64,000 nucleotides of DNA from JBKBKC01 sp046294265 (GTDB lineage: Bacteria > Pseudomonadota > Alphaproteobacteria > Rhodobacterales > Rhodobacteraceae), in NCBI GenBank assembly GCA_046294265.1, contig JBKBKC010000013.1:1-64000 (forward strand), read 5' to 3'. A program made the position numbers and the translations under genes. How positions within the stretch are numbered: position 1 is the stretch's first letter; every line of letters starts with the position of its first letter. This document shows, in pieces, positions 33,192 through 42,564 of this stretch. Below the pieces are notes generated by a model, which did not search any database, had not been told where the DNA came from, and saw only the letters and a program-made list of their open reading frames with translations.

Positions 33192-35600
33192 TCAGTGTGC
33201 GGTCTGGACGGCGCTGGGGTCCACCGCCGCGCGACGGGCCGCCGCGGCGGCCTCTTCGGCGGCCTCATCCCATTCCACCGGCTCGGGTGCCCGCACCAGC
33301 GCGCGCTCCAGCACCTCCCGCACGTTGCTGACCGGGATGATGGTCAGTCCCGCCGTCACGTTCGCCGGAATCTCGGTCAGGTCCTTCGCGTTTTCCTGCG
33401 GGATCAGGACGGTCTTGATGCCCGCCCGCAGGGCCGCGAGCAGCTTTTCCTTCAGACCCCCGATGGGCAGCACATTGCCACGCAAGGTGACCTCGCCCGT
33501 CATCGCCACGTCCTTCCTGACCGGGATGCCGGTCAGGACCGAGACGATCGAGGTGACCATGGCGATGCCCGCAGACGGCCCGTCCTTGGGGGTGGCCCCC
33601 TCTGGCACATGGACGTGGATATCCACCGTCTCGAACTTGGGCGGCTTCACCCCGATCTGCGGACTGATCGAGCGGACAAAGCTGGAGGCCGCGTCGATGC
33701 TTTCCTTCATCACGTCGCCCAGCTTGCCGGTGGTCTTCATCCGCCCCTTGCCCGGCAGTTTCAGCGCCTCGATCTGCAGGATCTCGCCGCCGACCGAGGT
33801 CCAGGCAAGGCCCGTGACCACGCCCACCTGATCGTCCTTTTCCGCGAGCCCGTAGCGGTAGCGTGAGACGCCGAGGAAGTGCTCCAGCCCCTCGGGTTCG
33901 ACCTTAACGGAGGTGACCTTGCCCTTCATGATCTCGGTCACGGCCTTGCGCGCGAGCTTGGCCAGTTCGCGTTCCAGGTTTCGCACGCCCGCCTCGCGGG
34001 TGTAGGTGCGGATCATCTCGGTCAGGGCGGCATCCGAGATGGCAAATTCGCCCTTTTTCAGGCCATGGTTCTTGACCTGCTTGGGGATCAGGTGGCCCTT
34101 GGCGATCTCGCGCTTTTCATCCTCGGTATAGCCCGCAAGCGGGATGATCTCCATCCGGTCCAAGAGCGGTCCGGGCATGTTGTAGGAATTTGCCGTGGTG
34201 ATGAACATCACGTTCGACAGGTCATACTCCACCTCCAGGTAGTGATCCGAGAAGGTGCTGTTCTGTTCCGGGTCCAGCACCTCCAGCAGGGCCGAGGCCG
34301 GGTCGCCCCGGAAATCCTGGCCCATCTTGTCAATCTCATCCAGCAGGATCAGCGGGTTGGTGGTTTTCGCCTTTTTCAGCGACTGGATGATCTTGCCGGG
34401 CATCGAGCCGATATAGGTGCGCCGATGGCCACGGATCTCGGATTCGTCGCGCACCCCGCCAAGCGAGATTCGGATGAACTCGCGCCCCGTGGCCTTGGCG
34501 ACCGAGCGGCCAAGCGAGGTCTTGCCCACGCCCGGAGGGCCGACAAGGCACAGGATCGGGCCTTTCAGCTTGGCGCTGCGGGCCTGCACGGCCAGATACT
34601 CGACGATGCGCTCCTTGACCTTGTCCAGGCCGAAATGGTCGGCGTCCAGCACCTTTTGCGCGGCCGCGAGGTCCTTTTTCATGCGGGACTTCACGCCCCA
34701 CGGAACGCCCAAAAGCCAGTCAAGGTAATTGCGCACGACCGTCGCCTCGGCGCTCATCGGGCTCATGGACTTGAGCTTCTTGACCTCGGCTTCGGCCTTG
34801 TCGCGCGCCTCTTTCGAGAGCGCGGTCTTGGCGATGCGCTCCTCCAGCTCGGCAACCTCGTTCTGGCCTTCCTCGCCATCACCCAGCTCGCGCTGGATCG
34901 CCTTCATCTGCTCGTTCAGGTAATATTCGCGCTGCGTGCGCTCCATCTGCGTCTTGACGCGGCTCTTGATCTTTTTCTCGACCTGCAGCACGGACATTTC
35001 GCCCTGCATGTGGCCATAGACCCGCTCCAGCCGCAGCGCGACGTCCAGCGTTTCGAGGAGCGCCTGCTTGTCGGCCACCGAAATCCCCAGATGGCCGGCG
35101 GCGAGGTCGGCCAGCCGCGCGGGTTCGCGGGTTTCGCTGACGGCGGCGACCGCCTCCTCGGGGATGTTCTTCTTGATCTTGGCGTATTTCTCGAACTCGT
35201 CCGTAACCGCGCGCACCAGCGCCTCCACCGCCGCGGGGTCACCCGGCAGTTCGGTCAGGGGTGCCACGCGCGCCTCGAAAAACGCCTCGTTGTCCAGGAA
35301 TTCCGTGATGCGCACGCGGTGCTTGCCCTCGACCAGCACCTTCACGGTGCCGTCGGGCAATTTCAGGAGTTGCAGGACGGATGCCAGAACGCCGGCCTTG
35401 TAGATGCCATCGGTTCCGGGGTCGTCCACGGTGGGGTCGATCTGGCTGGAGAGCAGGATCTGGCGATCCTCGGTCATCACCTCTTCCAGCGCGCGGACCG
35501 ATTTTTCCCGGCCCACGAACAGCGGCACGATCATGTGGGGAAAGACCACGATGTCGCGCAGCGGCAGGACGGGATAGCTGGGGGAAAGAAGGTCGGTCAT
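33192..35600 (-). CDS. lon: ATP-dependent protease Lon
   Basis: The 802-residue protease degrades misfolded and regulatory proteins in the cytoplasm. In order: N-terminal LON substrate domain (LPLRDIVVFPHMIVPLFVGR), a coiled helical region near residues 180-270, the AAA+ module with Walker A GPPGVGKT and Walker B LILLDEIDK, and the protease domain with the Ser676/Lys719 dyad (KDGPSAGIAM and GGLKEKLL). Length is normal for the family. The short Ala-rich tail is not conserved in E. coli Lon. Confidence 0.97.
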   Translation of the reverse strand: MTDLLSPSYPVLPLRDIVVFPHMIVPLFVGREKSVRALEEVMTEDRQILLSSQIDPTVDDPGTDGIYKAGVLASVLQLLKLPDGTVKVLVEGKHRVRITEFLDNEAFFEARVAPLTELPGDPAAVEALVRAVTDEFEKYAKIKKNIPEEAVAAVSETREPARLADLAAGHLGISVADKQALLETLDVALRLERVYGHMQGEMSVLQVEKKIKSRVKTQMERTQREYYLNEQMKAIQRELGDGEEGQNEVAELEERIAKTALSKEARDKAEAEVKKLKSMSPMSAEATVVRNYLDWLLGVPWGVKSRMKKDLAAAQKVLDADHFGLDKVKERIVEYLAVQARSAKLKGPILCLVGPPGVGKTSLGRSVAKATGREFIRISLGGVRDESEIRGHRRTYIGSMPGKIIQSLKKAKTTNPLILLDEIDKMGQDFRGDPASALLEVLDPEQNSTFSDHYLEVEYDLSNVMFITTANSYNMPGPLLDRMEIIPLAGYTEDEKREIAKGHLIPKQVKNHGLKKGEFAISDAALTEMIRTYTREAGVRNLERELAKLARKAVTEIMKGKVTSVKVEPEGLEHFLGVSRYRYGLAEKDDQVGVVTGLAWTSVGGEILQIEALKLPGKGRMKTTGKLGDVMKESIDAASSFVRSISPQIGVKPPKFETVDIHVHVPEGATPKDGPSAGIAMVTSIVSVLTGIPVRKDVAMTGEVTLRGNVLPIGGLKEKLLAALRAGIKTVLIPQENAKDLTEIPANVTAGLTIIPVSNVREVLERALVRAPEPVEWDEAAEEAAAAARRAAVDPSAVQTAH

Positions 35601-35794
35601 GAACTGTCCTTGTCTGGCAGGAAGGCCCCGGCCCCGGTTATCGGCAGCCCCCGGCCCTCCCCTCTGGACGAAGGTATCTGGGGGTCGTCGGGGGGGCTGT
35701 CAACCACGAGCCGGAGCCGAGCGGGCGACGCGCGCCTGATCGCCGCATCATGCGCGCCAAAGGCGACGGGGGCAAGCGGCGTTCCGGGCCAGGG

Positions 35795-37228
35795 TTAGCG
35801 CGCGGAAAGGTGCAGACGGATACCGTCGCGCGCCCGCACGGTCAGATGCGCCTCGGGAACGGGGATGTGACCGGGCAGCGGATCAAAGCGCCAGGAGCGC
35901 AGGAGGCGGGCCAGCAGGACCACGCCCTCGGCCATGGCAAACCCCGCACCGGTGCAGACGCGGGGGCCTGCGGAGAACGGCAGCCATGCCGCCTGCGCGC
36001 TGGCGCGGCCCGCTTCGGTCTGCCAGCGGCCAGGGTCGAAGGCGTCGGGATTGTCCCACAGCCGCTCGTGCCGGTGCAGATGCCAGGGCGAGATGACGAT
36101 CTGCGCACCGGGGGCGACGGGGCGGTTGCGCAGGGTTTCGGGCCGTGTGGATTGGCGCACCATCATCGGCACGGGCGGATAGAGGCGCAGCGCCTCGCGG
36201 AACACATCGCGCGTGAACTTCAACCGGGACAGATCTGAAAAGGCGGGGGTTTCGGGAAGGGCCACTGCCTCGGCCGCCACCTGGTCCTGCACCTCCGGAT
36301 GGGTGGCGAGCAGGTAGAGCGCCCATGCGAGCGCCGAGGCAGAGGTTTCGTGCCCCGCCAGAAAGAAGATCGCCACCTGATCGACCATTTCATCCGTGCC
36401 GAAGGTCTGACCGGTCTGGGGATCGGGGGTTGTCATGATCTTGGTGGCCAGGTCGTCGGGTGCGGTGCCTGCGGCGATCTGGGCGGCGCGGTCCTCGGTC
36501 ATCGCGGTGATCAGGGCACGGATGCGGGCGGCGGTCTGGCGGGTGGTGCGGCGGTGCAGGCGCGGGAACCAGCGCGGAAAGGGCACGAAGGCGGCAAGGT
36601 TCAGGATCGGCTGGCTGCGCTGGTGTGCGCGGAAGGCGTGGAACACGGCCTGCGCCGCGGCATCCTCGATGGGCAGGGAAAAGAGGGTACGGAAGATCAC
36701 GTCGGCGGCGGCATGGGACGCGGCCTCCTCGATCTCGGTCGCGCCGGGGGTCAGGCGGGCGGCTGCGGCATCGGCGGCGGCGAGCATGGCGGGGAAGGTG
36801 TCACGCAGGCGGCCACCCTCGAAGGCCGGGTCGATGATGCGGCGCTGGCGGCGCCAGGTCTCGCCATTGGTGACAAAGACGGACCGCCCAAGGAGCGGGC
36901 GCAACCCCTCGGCCACGCGGTCGGATTTGGGGAAGTCGGCGGGGCGGGTTTTCAGGACCAGTTCCACCAGCGCGGGGTCGTTGCACAGATAGCTGCGGAA
37001 GAACGGCGTGCGGAATTCGGCCATCCAGGCGCGGTAGAGCTTGGCGGGCTGTGCCGAGAGGATGTCACGCCGGAAGAGACGCAGGTAGCGCCAGAGCGAG
37101 ACGCGATCTGCACGGGGCGCGGGTTTGGGGGGCAGACCGGCGGGCGTCGGATCGGCGGAGAGGCCGGGGGGTTTCACACCCCCCGGACCCCCCGTGGGAT
37201 ATTTGGGGACGGAAGAAGGCCGGATCAT
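35795..37228 (-). CDS. Cytochrome P450
   Basis: The 477-residue heme monooxygenase has the I-helix oxygen-activating motif FLAGHETSAS, the ExxR of EALRLYPP, and the heme loop FSAGPRVCTGAGFA with ligand Cys425. The substrate is unknown; a fatty-acid-like or terpenoid substrate is possible. The start overlaps the upstream hydrolase stop (ATGA), which argues for coupling. The first about 25 residues are translated from a hairpin repeat copy and look unlike any P450 N-terminus; a start nearer VSLWRYLRLF is the alternative. No ferredoxin gene is adjacent. Confidence 0.9.
   Translation of the reverse strand: MIRPSSVPKYPTGGPGGVKPPGLSADPTPAGLPPKPAPRADRVSLWRYLRLFRRDILSAQPAKLYRAWMAEFRTPFFRSYLCNDPALVELVLKTRPADFPKSDRVAEGLRPLLGRSVFVTNGETWRRQRRIIDPAFEGGRLRDTFPAMLAAADAAAARLTPGATEIEEAASHAAADVIFRTLFSLPIEDAAAQAVFHAFRAHQRSQPILNLAAFVPFPRWFPRLHRRTTRQTAARIRALITAMTEDRAAQIAAGTAPDDLATKIMTTPDPQTGQTFGTDEMVDQVAIFFLAGHETSASALAWALYLLATHPEVQDQVAAEAVALPETPAFSDLSRLKFTRDVFREALRLYPPVPMMVRQSTRPETLRNRPVAPGAQIVISPWHLHRHERLWDNPDAFDPGRWQTEAGRASAQAAWLPFSAGPRVCTGAGFAMAEGVVLLARLLRSWRFDPLPGHIPVPEAHLTVRARDGIRLHLSAR
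37163..37224 (+). repeat. Hairpin/GGATATTT element, copy 6, overlapping the P450 5' end
   Basis: GGGGGG-TTTCACA-CCCCCC hairpin, GGACCCCCCGTGGGATATTTG, then GGGACGGAAGAAGGCCGG. On the minus strand it is read in frame as the P450 N-terminus (PSSVPKYPTGGPGGVKPPG). It matches copy 1 except that copy 1 has a palindrome in place of the GGACC segment. Confidence 0.8.
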
Positions 37229-38517
37229 GTGCGGGTGCTGGTGAAGCGGTTGACCGGGGTCTCGATCCGGCTGGCCGAGGGGGGGCGACCGGCGAAATGG
37301 TCGGCAAGGCTGCGCGGGCCCGCGGTGATGCGGAAATAGTCATAGTCCCAGCGCTGGCCCGGTAGCGCGTCGAAGGCGCAGAGATACTGGAAATGAAGCC
37401 GGAAGTAGCGGCGGCGCAGGGAAGTCAGGGTGGCGGGTGTAAGGGTCTGGGTGAAGGCGGCCGAGATCACCAGCGGCCAGCGCTTGTCCGCGGGGGCCAC
37501 GCCCGAGACGGCGACGGGATCGCAGAGCGCGAAGGCGCAGCCGTCGCCCGGCGCGCTGACATCGACCCAGGTGAGCGCATCGGTGGTGGCGAGGAAGGCG
37601 AGGTCGGCGCGCAGCCTGTGGGCGCGGGGCAGGAAGCTGACCATCGGCACGACATGCCCGAGGGTGAGGAACGACAGGGCGGGTCGCGTGTCTGCCAGCC
37701 CCCCCCGGATCAGGTCGGCCAGAACCGACACCCCGATATGCGCGCCCGAGGAATGGCCGATCACCAGCACCTCGTCGCAGTCGGAGGCCATGGCCGCGGC
37801 GATGCGCTGGCGAAAGGCGTCCATGCGGGCGGTCAGTTCGGGCGGGACGGCACCGAGGTCGCGCGCGGTGAAGGCGTAATCGTGGATGAGATACCAGGCC
37901 ATCAGGCGGTTGTCGATGCGGCGGAACCCGGCGAGCACCGCCCAGACCGCAAGCCCGGCGGGCAGGGCCCAGGCGATCTGGCCCGCACCGGAGAGGCCGG
38001 GAACAAGCCACGACACCACGGACCAGGCCAGCCAGCCCGCCGCCAGCGCCACCACAAGCTGGGCCAGCAGCACCACTACCGGATAGAGCGCCGCGATCAC
38101 CGGGCCCTGCCGCAACCGCATCAGCCGGAACAGCGCGCCAGAGCCGATGTAGATGGCCACGGTGCGGGCGAGTTGGGCATAGGTCGCAAGAATTCCCGCG
38201 TCCATGGACGTCTTCACGATGTCCGACCAGACAAGCACCTCCACATCGGCCTGCGCAAGAAACCCATCGATGCTGCTGGAGACGTGCCAGCCGTAGACGC
38301 CCTTGCCCCGGCGGGGCCTTAGCGTCAACTGATAGCCCGACTGGGCGACCTGTGCCGCGCCCTGCTTGCGGTAGAGCTCGCGGTAGCGGCGGGGGTGGAA
38401 CGGATCGAAACCGGGGATGTAGAATACATGGCGGCGAAATGTGGCCGCCCTTGCATCGGCATGGGTGCCTGCCGCCGCAACCGTCTGGCCACCCTCCTGA
38501 TCCCGGTCGTCACGCAT
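37225..38517 (-). CDS. Membrane-anchored alpha/beta-hydrolase-like protein
   Basis: The 430-residue protein begins with VFYIPGFDPFHPRRYRELY near residue 31, carries two or three hydrophobic segments at about 130-195, and has a hydrolase nucleophile motif GHSSGAHIG near residue 256. It looks like a conserved uncharacterised family of membrane-associated serine hydrolases; I do not recognise a named member. The stop overlaps the P450 start, so both proteins are probably made together and may act on one lipid-like substrate; that is inference. Confidence 0.65.
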   Translation of the reverse strand: MRDDRDQEGGQTVAAAGTHADARAATFRRHVFYIPGFDPFHPRRYRELYRKQGAAQVAQSGYQLTLRPRRGKGVYGWHVSSSIDGFLAQADVEVLVWSDIVKTSMDAGILATYAQLARTVAIYIGSGALFRLMRLRQGPVIAALYPVVVLLAQLVVALAAGWLAWSVVSWLVPGLSGAGQIAWALPAGLAVWAVLAGFRRIDNRLMAWYLIHDYAFTARDLGAVPPELTARMDAFRQRIAAAMASDCDEVLVIGHSSGAHIGVSVLADLIRGGLADTRPALSFLTLGHVVPMVSFLPRAHRLRADLAFLATTDALTWVDVSAPGDGCAFALCDPVAVSGVAPADKRWPLVISAAFTQTLTPATLTSLRRRYFRLHFQYLCAFDALPGQRWDYDYFRITAGPRSLADHFAGRPPSASRIETPVNRFTSTRT

Positions 38518-38602
38518 CCTGTCTGTGTCCCCTGCCCCGCCGTCCGTGTTCCCCAGTCCATGCCGACATGCGCGGTCATTCTGGCAGAAATATGGGCGGG
38601 CG

Positions 38603-39355
38603 TCAGCCGAGGACGGCCAGCGCCGGAAACGTCTCCAGCAGCCACCAGGAAAAGGCCGAGAAGGCCCCCGTGACCAGCGCCACGCCCACGACGATGAGCA
38701 GCACGCCCATGGCCCGCTCGATCAAGCGCATGTGCCGCTTGAGCCGACCCATCAGGTTCACGGCACCCCCGATGAAGATCGCGGCCAGAAGGAACGGCAG
38801 GCCGAGGCCCAGGGCATAGACACCAAGAAGCATCGTGCCGCGCGCCACGCTGGCCTCGGTCGCGGCCAGCGACAGGATGGCCCCCAGCTGCGGGCCGATA
38901 CAGGGGGTCCAGCCGAAGGCGAAGGCAAGGCCCAAGAGATAGGCCCCGAAGGCCGATCCGCCGTGATCGCCCGCATCGAGGCGCGCCTCGCGGTCCAGCA
39001 GGGGAATGCGGAACAGGCCGAGGAAATGCAGGCCGAACACGATCACGACCACGCCCGACACCTGCGCCAGACGTTCCTGATGGTCGAGGAAAAAGCGGCC
39101 CATCATCGAGGCGGTGAAGCCCAGGAACAGGAACACCGTCGAGAGGCCCATGACGAAGAACAGCGCGGGCAGGATCACGCGGCGGCGGGCGGCGGTGGCC
39201 CCCTTCATCTCGCCCATCGAAATGCCACCCATGTAGGCGAGGTAAGGCGGCACGATGGGCAGCACGCAGGGCGACAGGAATGACAGGATGCCGGCCGCCA
39301 GGGCGATCACCATGGCGGGCAGAAGGCTTGCGTCGATCAGATCAAACCCGAACAT
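38603..39355 (-). CDS. ccdA: Cytochrome c biogenesis protein CcdA (DsbD-type thiol transporter)
   Basis: The 250-residue, six-helix membrane protein passes reducing equivalents from cytoplasmic thioredoxin to periplasmic thiol proteins for heme attachment to c-type cytochromes. The two redox cysteines lie in SPCVLPIVPPYLAY and TPCIGPQLGAILS, in the usual pseudo-repeated arrangement. It stands alone 85 bases downstream of the hydrolase start on the same strand. It would serve the c-type cytochromes of photosynthesis and respiration. Confidence 0.92.
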   Translation of the reverse strand: MFGFDLIDASLLPAMVIALAAGILSFLSPCVLPIVPPYLAYMGGISMGEMKGATAARRRVILPALFFVMGLSTVFLFLGFTASMMGRFFLDHQERLAQVSGVVVIVFGLHFLGLFRIPLLDREARLDAGDHGGSAFGAYLLGLAFAFGWTPCIGPQLGAILSLAATEASVARGTMLLGVYALGLGLPFLLAAIFIGGAVNLMGRLKRHMRLIERAMGVLLIVVGVALVTGAFSAFSWWLLETFPALAVLG

Positions 39356-39413
39356 AATTGCCTTCTAGCCCTGCGGTGGGGCGGCGTCACGTCCGGCCCC
39401 GTCACGTTCGCGT

Positions 39414-39452
39414 GGCGGTCCGTGGCCGGGTTGCCCCCCGCCACGGACCGCC
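39414..39452. terminator. Strong hairpin between rne and ccdA
   Basis: GGCGGTCCGTGGC (39414-39426) pairs perfectly with GCCACGGACCGCC (39440-39452), a 13-bp stem with a 13-base loop, 13 bases after the rne stop on the minus strand. No T-run; termination or 3'-end protection of the rne mRNA is likely. Confidence 0.75.
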
Positions 39453-39465
39453 ATGAGAGGCGGGC

Positions 39466-42105
39466 CTAACGGCCCAGGGACCACCATCCCTTGCGCCGGG
39501 GCTTGGACGGATCGGCTTCGGCGCTGAGGGTTTCCGATGCGCGCGGATCGGGAGCAAGCTCCGCCACGGGGGCCGCATCCTCGCCAGGATCGGGTAGGAG
39601 GACCGGTTTGGCTGCGGCCGGTGCCACAGGCGCAGGTGCTGGTTCAGCCGGAGCGGGTTGCGGCGCAGGATCAGGCTCGGCGACACCCTCGACCGCCTCC
39701 GCAGGTGCGGCATCCTCAGCGGACTTGGCGGGCTTGCGGCTCCGCGAGCGGGTGGATTTCGGCTTTGCTTCGGCCTCCGGCGCAGCTTCGGCGGCGGGCG
39801 CCGCCCCGGACGCGGCGTCGGCGGGTGCCGTTTTGGGCTTGCGGCTGCGGCTGGCGCGGGTGCGCACGGGCTTTGCCGGCGCGGTTTCCGGCGTCGCCTC
39901 GGGCTCCGGTTCTGCCGGGATCACGGCGTCCGTTTCGGCGGCCACGGCCCCGGTCCCTGCCCCAGTATCGGCAATCCCCTCCGCCTCGTCCTCTTCGCCG
40001 TCGTCATCGTTGTCGTCATCGCCATCAGCTTGGCCCTCGGTGCCCTTGGCATCGGCGCCGTTGCCATTCTTGCGGCGGCGGCGCCGGCGGCGCTTTTTCT
40101 TGCCCGGAGAACTATCGCCATTCGCGGGCGCCTCGGCACGTTCCTCCTCGACCGGCTCGACCTCGGGCGCGTCGATCTCTTCCAGCGGCAGATCCACGTC
40201 CTCGTCCTCATCGACGGCGGCACCCATCAGGCTGGCGTTGCCCGAAATCACCGTGCGCGGCGCCTCGGACACCACGCGCGTCGCGGTCTTGAACTTCTCA
40301 AGACTATAGTCGGGCGACACAAGTTTCGGATCGCCCTCGATCCGAACCGACATGCCATAGCGCGCCTCGATCAGGGCGATATGCTCGCGCTTCTGGTTGA
40401 AGAGGTAATTCACGATGCCCATGGGTGCGCGCAAGAGCACCTCCTTGGAGCGCTTGCGCGTGCCCTCCTCCTCCAGCGCGCGCAGGATGGTCAGCGCCAT
40501 GCTGTCGTCAGACCGGATCAGGCCCGTGCCGTGGCAGTGCGGGCAGGGCTGCGTGGTCGATTCCAGCATCCCCGGCCGCAGCCGCTGGCGGCTCATCTCC
40601 ATCAGACCGAAGCCGCTGATGCGGCCCACCTGGATGCGCGCGCGGTCGGTCTTGAGCTTGTCCTTCAGTCGCTTCTCGACGGCGGCGTTGTTCCTGCGCT
40701 CCTCCATGTCGATGAAGTCGATCACGATGAGGCCCGCAAGGTCGCGCAGGCGCAGCTGGCGGGCCACCTCCTCGGCGGCCTCAAGGTTGGTCTTGAGCGC
40801 CGTATCCTCGATCGAGCCTTCCTTCGTGGCCCGGCCGGAGTTCACGTCGATGGCCACCAGCGCCTCGGTGATGCCGATCACGATATAGCCGCCGGATTTC
40901 AGCTGCACAGTGGGGTTGAACATCCCGGCCAGATAGCTTTCCACCCCGTGGCGCGCGAACAGGGGCGTGGGATCGTCATAGCGGACGACCTGGCGCGCAT
41001 GGGACGGCATGATCATCTTCATGAAATCCTTGGCGGTGCGGTAGCCCGCCTCGCCCTCCACCAGAACCTCGTCGATCTCGCGGCTGTAGAGGTCGCGGAT
41101 CGTGCGCTTGATCAGGTCGCCCTCTTCATAGATCGCGGCGGGGGCGATGGATTTGAGGGTCAGTTCGCGGATCTGCTCCCACAGGCGCATCAGGTATTCA
41201 TAATCGCGCTTGATCTCGGGCTTCGTGCGCTTGGCGCCCGCCGTGCGGATGATGAGGCCCGCACCTTCGGGCAACTCCATCTCGCCGGCGATCTCCTTCA
41301 GCTTCTTGCGGTCGGCGGCCATGGTGATCTTGCGGCTGATCCCGCCGCCGCGCGCGGTGTTGGGCATCAGCACGCAATAGCGGCCTGCAAGGCTGAGGTA
41401 GGTCGTCAGCGCGGCGCCCTTGTTGCCGCGCTCCTCCTTGACCACCTGCACCAGCATGATCTGGCGGACCTTCACGACTTCCTGGATTTTATACCGGCGG
41501 GCGCGGGGCTTGCGGGGGGCGTGGATTTCCTCGGACACGTCCTCTTCTGCGACCGACTCGATCTCGTCATCGGTTTCGGAGGCGTGGTCCATCGCACGGT
41601 AGGGGCGCTCGGGCTCATCGGTGTCCGTTTCGGGACGATCGGCGGGGTCGGCAGCGGGCTCTTCGCCAAGGTCCACGACATCCATGCCCGCAATCACGGG
41701 GGTCTCGGGGTCAGCCGTCACCACCTCGTCGTCGGGGGCGGCGGCCTCGGCCTTGGGCGCAGGACGCGGGCTGCGGCGGCGTGAGCGGCCGTTGTCCTCG
41801 TCATCCTCGGCGCGGGCCAGCGCGCGCTCTTCGTCCAGCAGCGCCTTACGGTCGGCCACGGGGATCTGGTAATAGTCTGGGTGGATCTCGGCAAATGCGA
41901 GGAACCCGTGGCGGTTGCCGCCGTAGTCGACAAAGGCCGCCTGCAGCGAGGGTTCGACCCGCGTGACCTTGGCCAGGTAGATGTTCCCGGCAAGCTGGCG
42001 CTTGTTCAGGGTTTCAAAGTCGAACTCCTCGACCTTGTTTCCGTCCACCACGACCACGCGGGTTTCCTCGGCATGGGTGGCGTCGATCAGCATTTTCTTG
42101 GGCAT
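39466..42105 (-). CDS. rne: Ribonuclease E
   Basis: The 879-residue endoribonuclease initiates mRNA decay and rRNA/tRNA processing. In order: S1 domain (LAKVTRVEPSLQAAFVDYGG) interrupted by a long acidic, Arg/Ser-rich insertion (about residues 80-190), the 5'-sensor and DNase-I-like core with DFIDMEERRNN, and the Zn-link CPHCHGTG. The C-terminal third is a low-complexity scaffold: acidic blocks, a KKKRRRRRRRKNGNG stretch and Ala/Pro/Glu repeats. MPKKMLIDATHAEETR at 42105 is the standard alphaproteobacterial start; a 38-residue upstream extension is rejected. Confidence 0.95.
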   Translation of the reverse strand: MPKKMLIDATHAEETRVVVVDGNKVEEFDFETLNKRQLAGNIYLAKVTRVEPSLQAAFVDYGGNRHGFLAFAEIHPDYYQIPVADRKALLDEERALARAEDDEDNGRSRRRSPRPAPKAEAAAPDDEVVTADPETPVIAGMDVVDLGEEPAADPADRPETDTDEPERPYRAMDHASETDDEIESVAEEDVSEEIHAPRKPRARRYKIQEVVKVRQIMLVQVVKEERGNKGAALTTYLSLAGRYCVLMPNTARGGGISRKITMAADRKKLKEIAGEMELPEGAGLIIRTAGAKRTKPEIKRDYEYLMRLWEQIRELTLKSIAPAAIYEEGDLIKRTIRDLYSREIDEVLVEGEAGYRTAKDFMKMIMPSHARQVVRYDDPTPLFARHGVESYLAGMFNPTVQLKSGGYIVIGITEALVAIDVNSGRATKEGSIEDTALKTNLEAAEEVARQLRLRDLAGLIVIDFIDMEERRNNAAVEKRLKDKLKTDRARIQVGRISGFGLMEMSRQRLRPGMLESTTQPCPHCHGTGLIRSDDSMALTILRALEEEGTRKRSKEVLLRAPMGIVNYLFNQKREHIALIEARYGMSVRIEGDPKLVSPDYSLEKFKTATRVVSEAPRTVISGNASLMGAAVDEDEDVDLPLEEIDAPEVEPVEEERAEAPANGDSSPGKKKRRRRRRRKNGNGADAKGTEGQADGDDDNDDDGEEDEAEGIADTGAGTGAVAAETDAVIPAEPEPEATPETAPAKPVRTRASRSRKPKTAPADAASGAAPAAEAAPEAEAKPKSTRSRSRKPAKSAEDAAPAEAVEGVAEPDPAPQPAPAEPAPAPVAPAAAKPVLLPDPGEDAAPVAELAPDPRASETLSAEADPSKPRRKGWWSLGR

Positions 42106-42564
42106 GATGTTCCATAGCACCCCCCGGCCCGATGGCCCCCGGCGGACCGGAGGCGGCATCTGGCGGGAAAGGGCGGCTTGTTCGGGCGGTTGCGTGCGCA
42201 AGCAATGCAAGCGTGGCACCCGATGGGCACCCTCCGCGAGTCCTTGCCAATGTCGCGCGCATCATCGCGGTTCACGTCTGGGCAGCTTTCGCCGCCCACC
42301 TTCAAAAGCCCGGTCTGTCAATGACTTGCGGGCAATACACACGGCCTTTCGGCCGATCCGGCTGCATGGTCGGCGTAGTCCCGGATGGGCAGCGTTCCGA
42401 CAATGCAGAGAATGTCTCGGCGGGTCTGCACCCGCGTCCCGTGACCCTAGCGGCAAAGCGGCAGGAATGACAATGGGCTATTTCAGGCAGCACGCAATCC
42501 CGGGTTGCAAGAGATGCCGCGCCGCGTTTGACCGCCGCCCCATGTTCCCCGCCCGTGGCTGCCG
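42106..42564. other. 459-base gene-free region upstream of rne
   Basis: No convincing gene is seen on either strand. It should carry the rne promoter and a long 5' leader; rne mRNAs in other proteobacteria are autoregulated through such leaders. A TTGACA occurs on the minus strand at 42321-42316 without a good -10, and a GGCC-TTTC-GGCC hairpin lies near 42341-42352. Confidence 0.5.

Noticed and set aside
39491..41784. Large plus-strand frames opposite rne
   Set aside because: Products of high-GC antisense frames with biased Ser/Arg/Ala composition and no motifs; rne on the minus strand explains the region.
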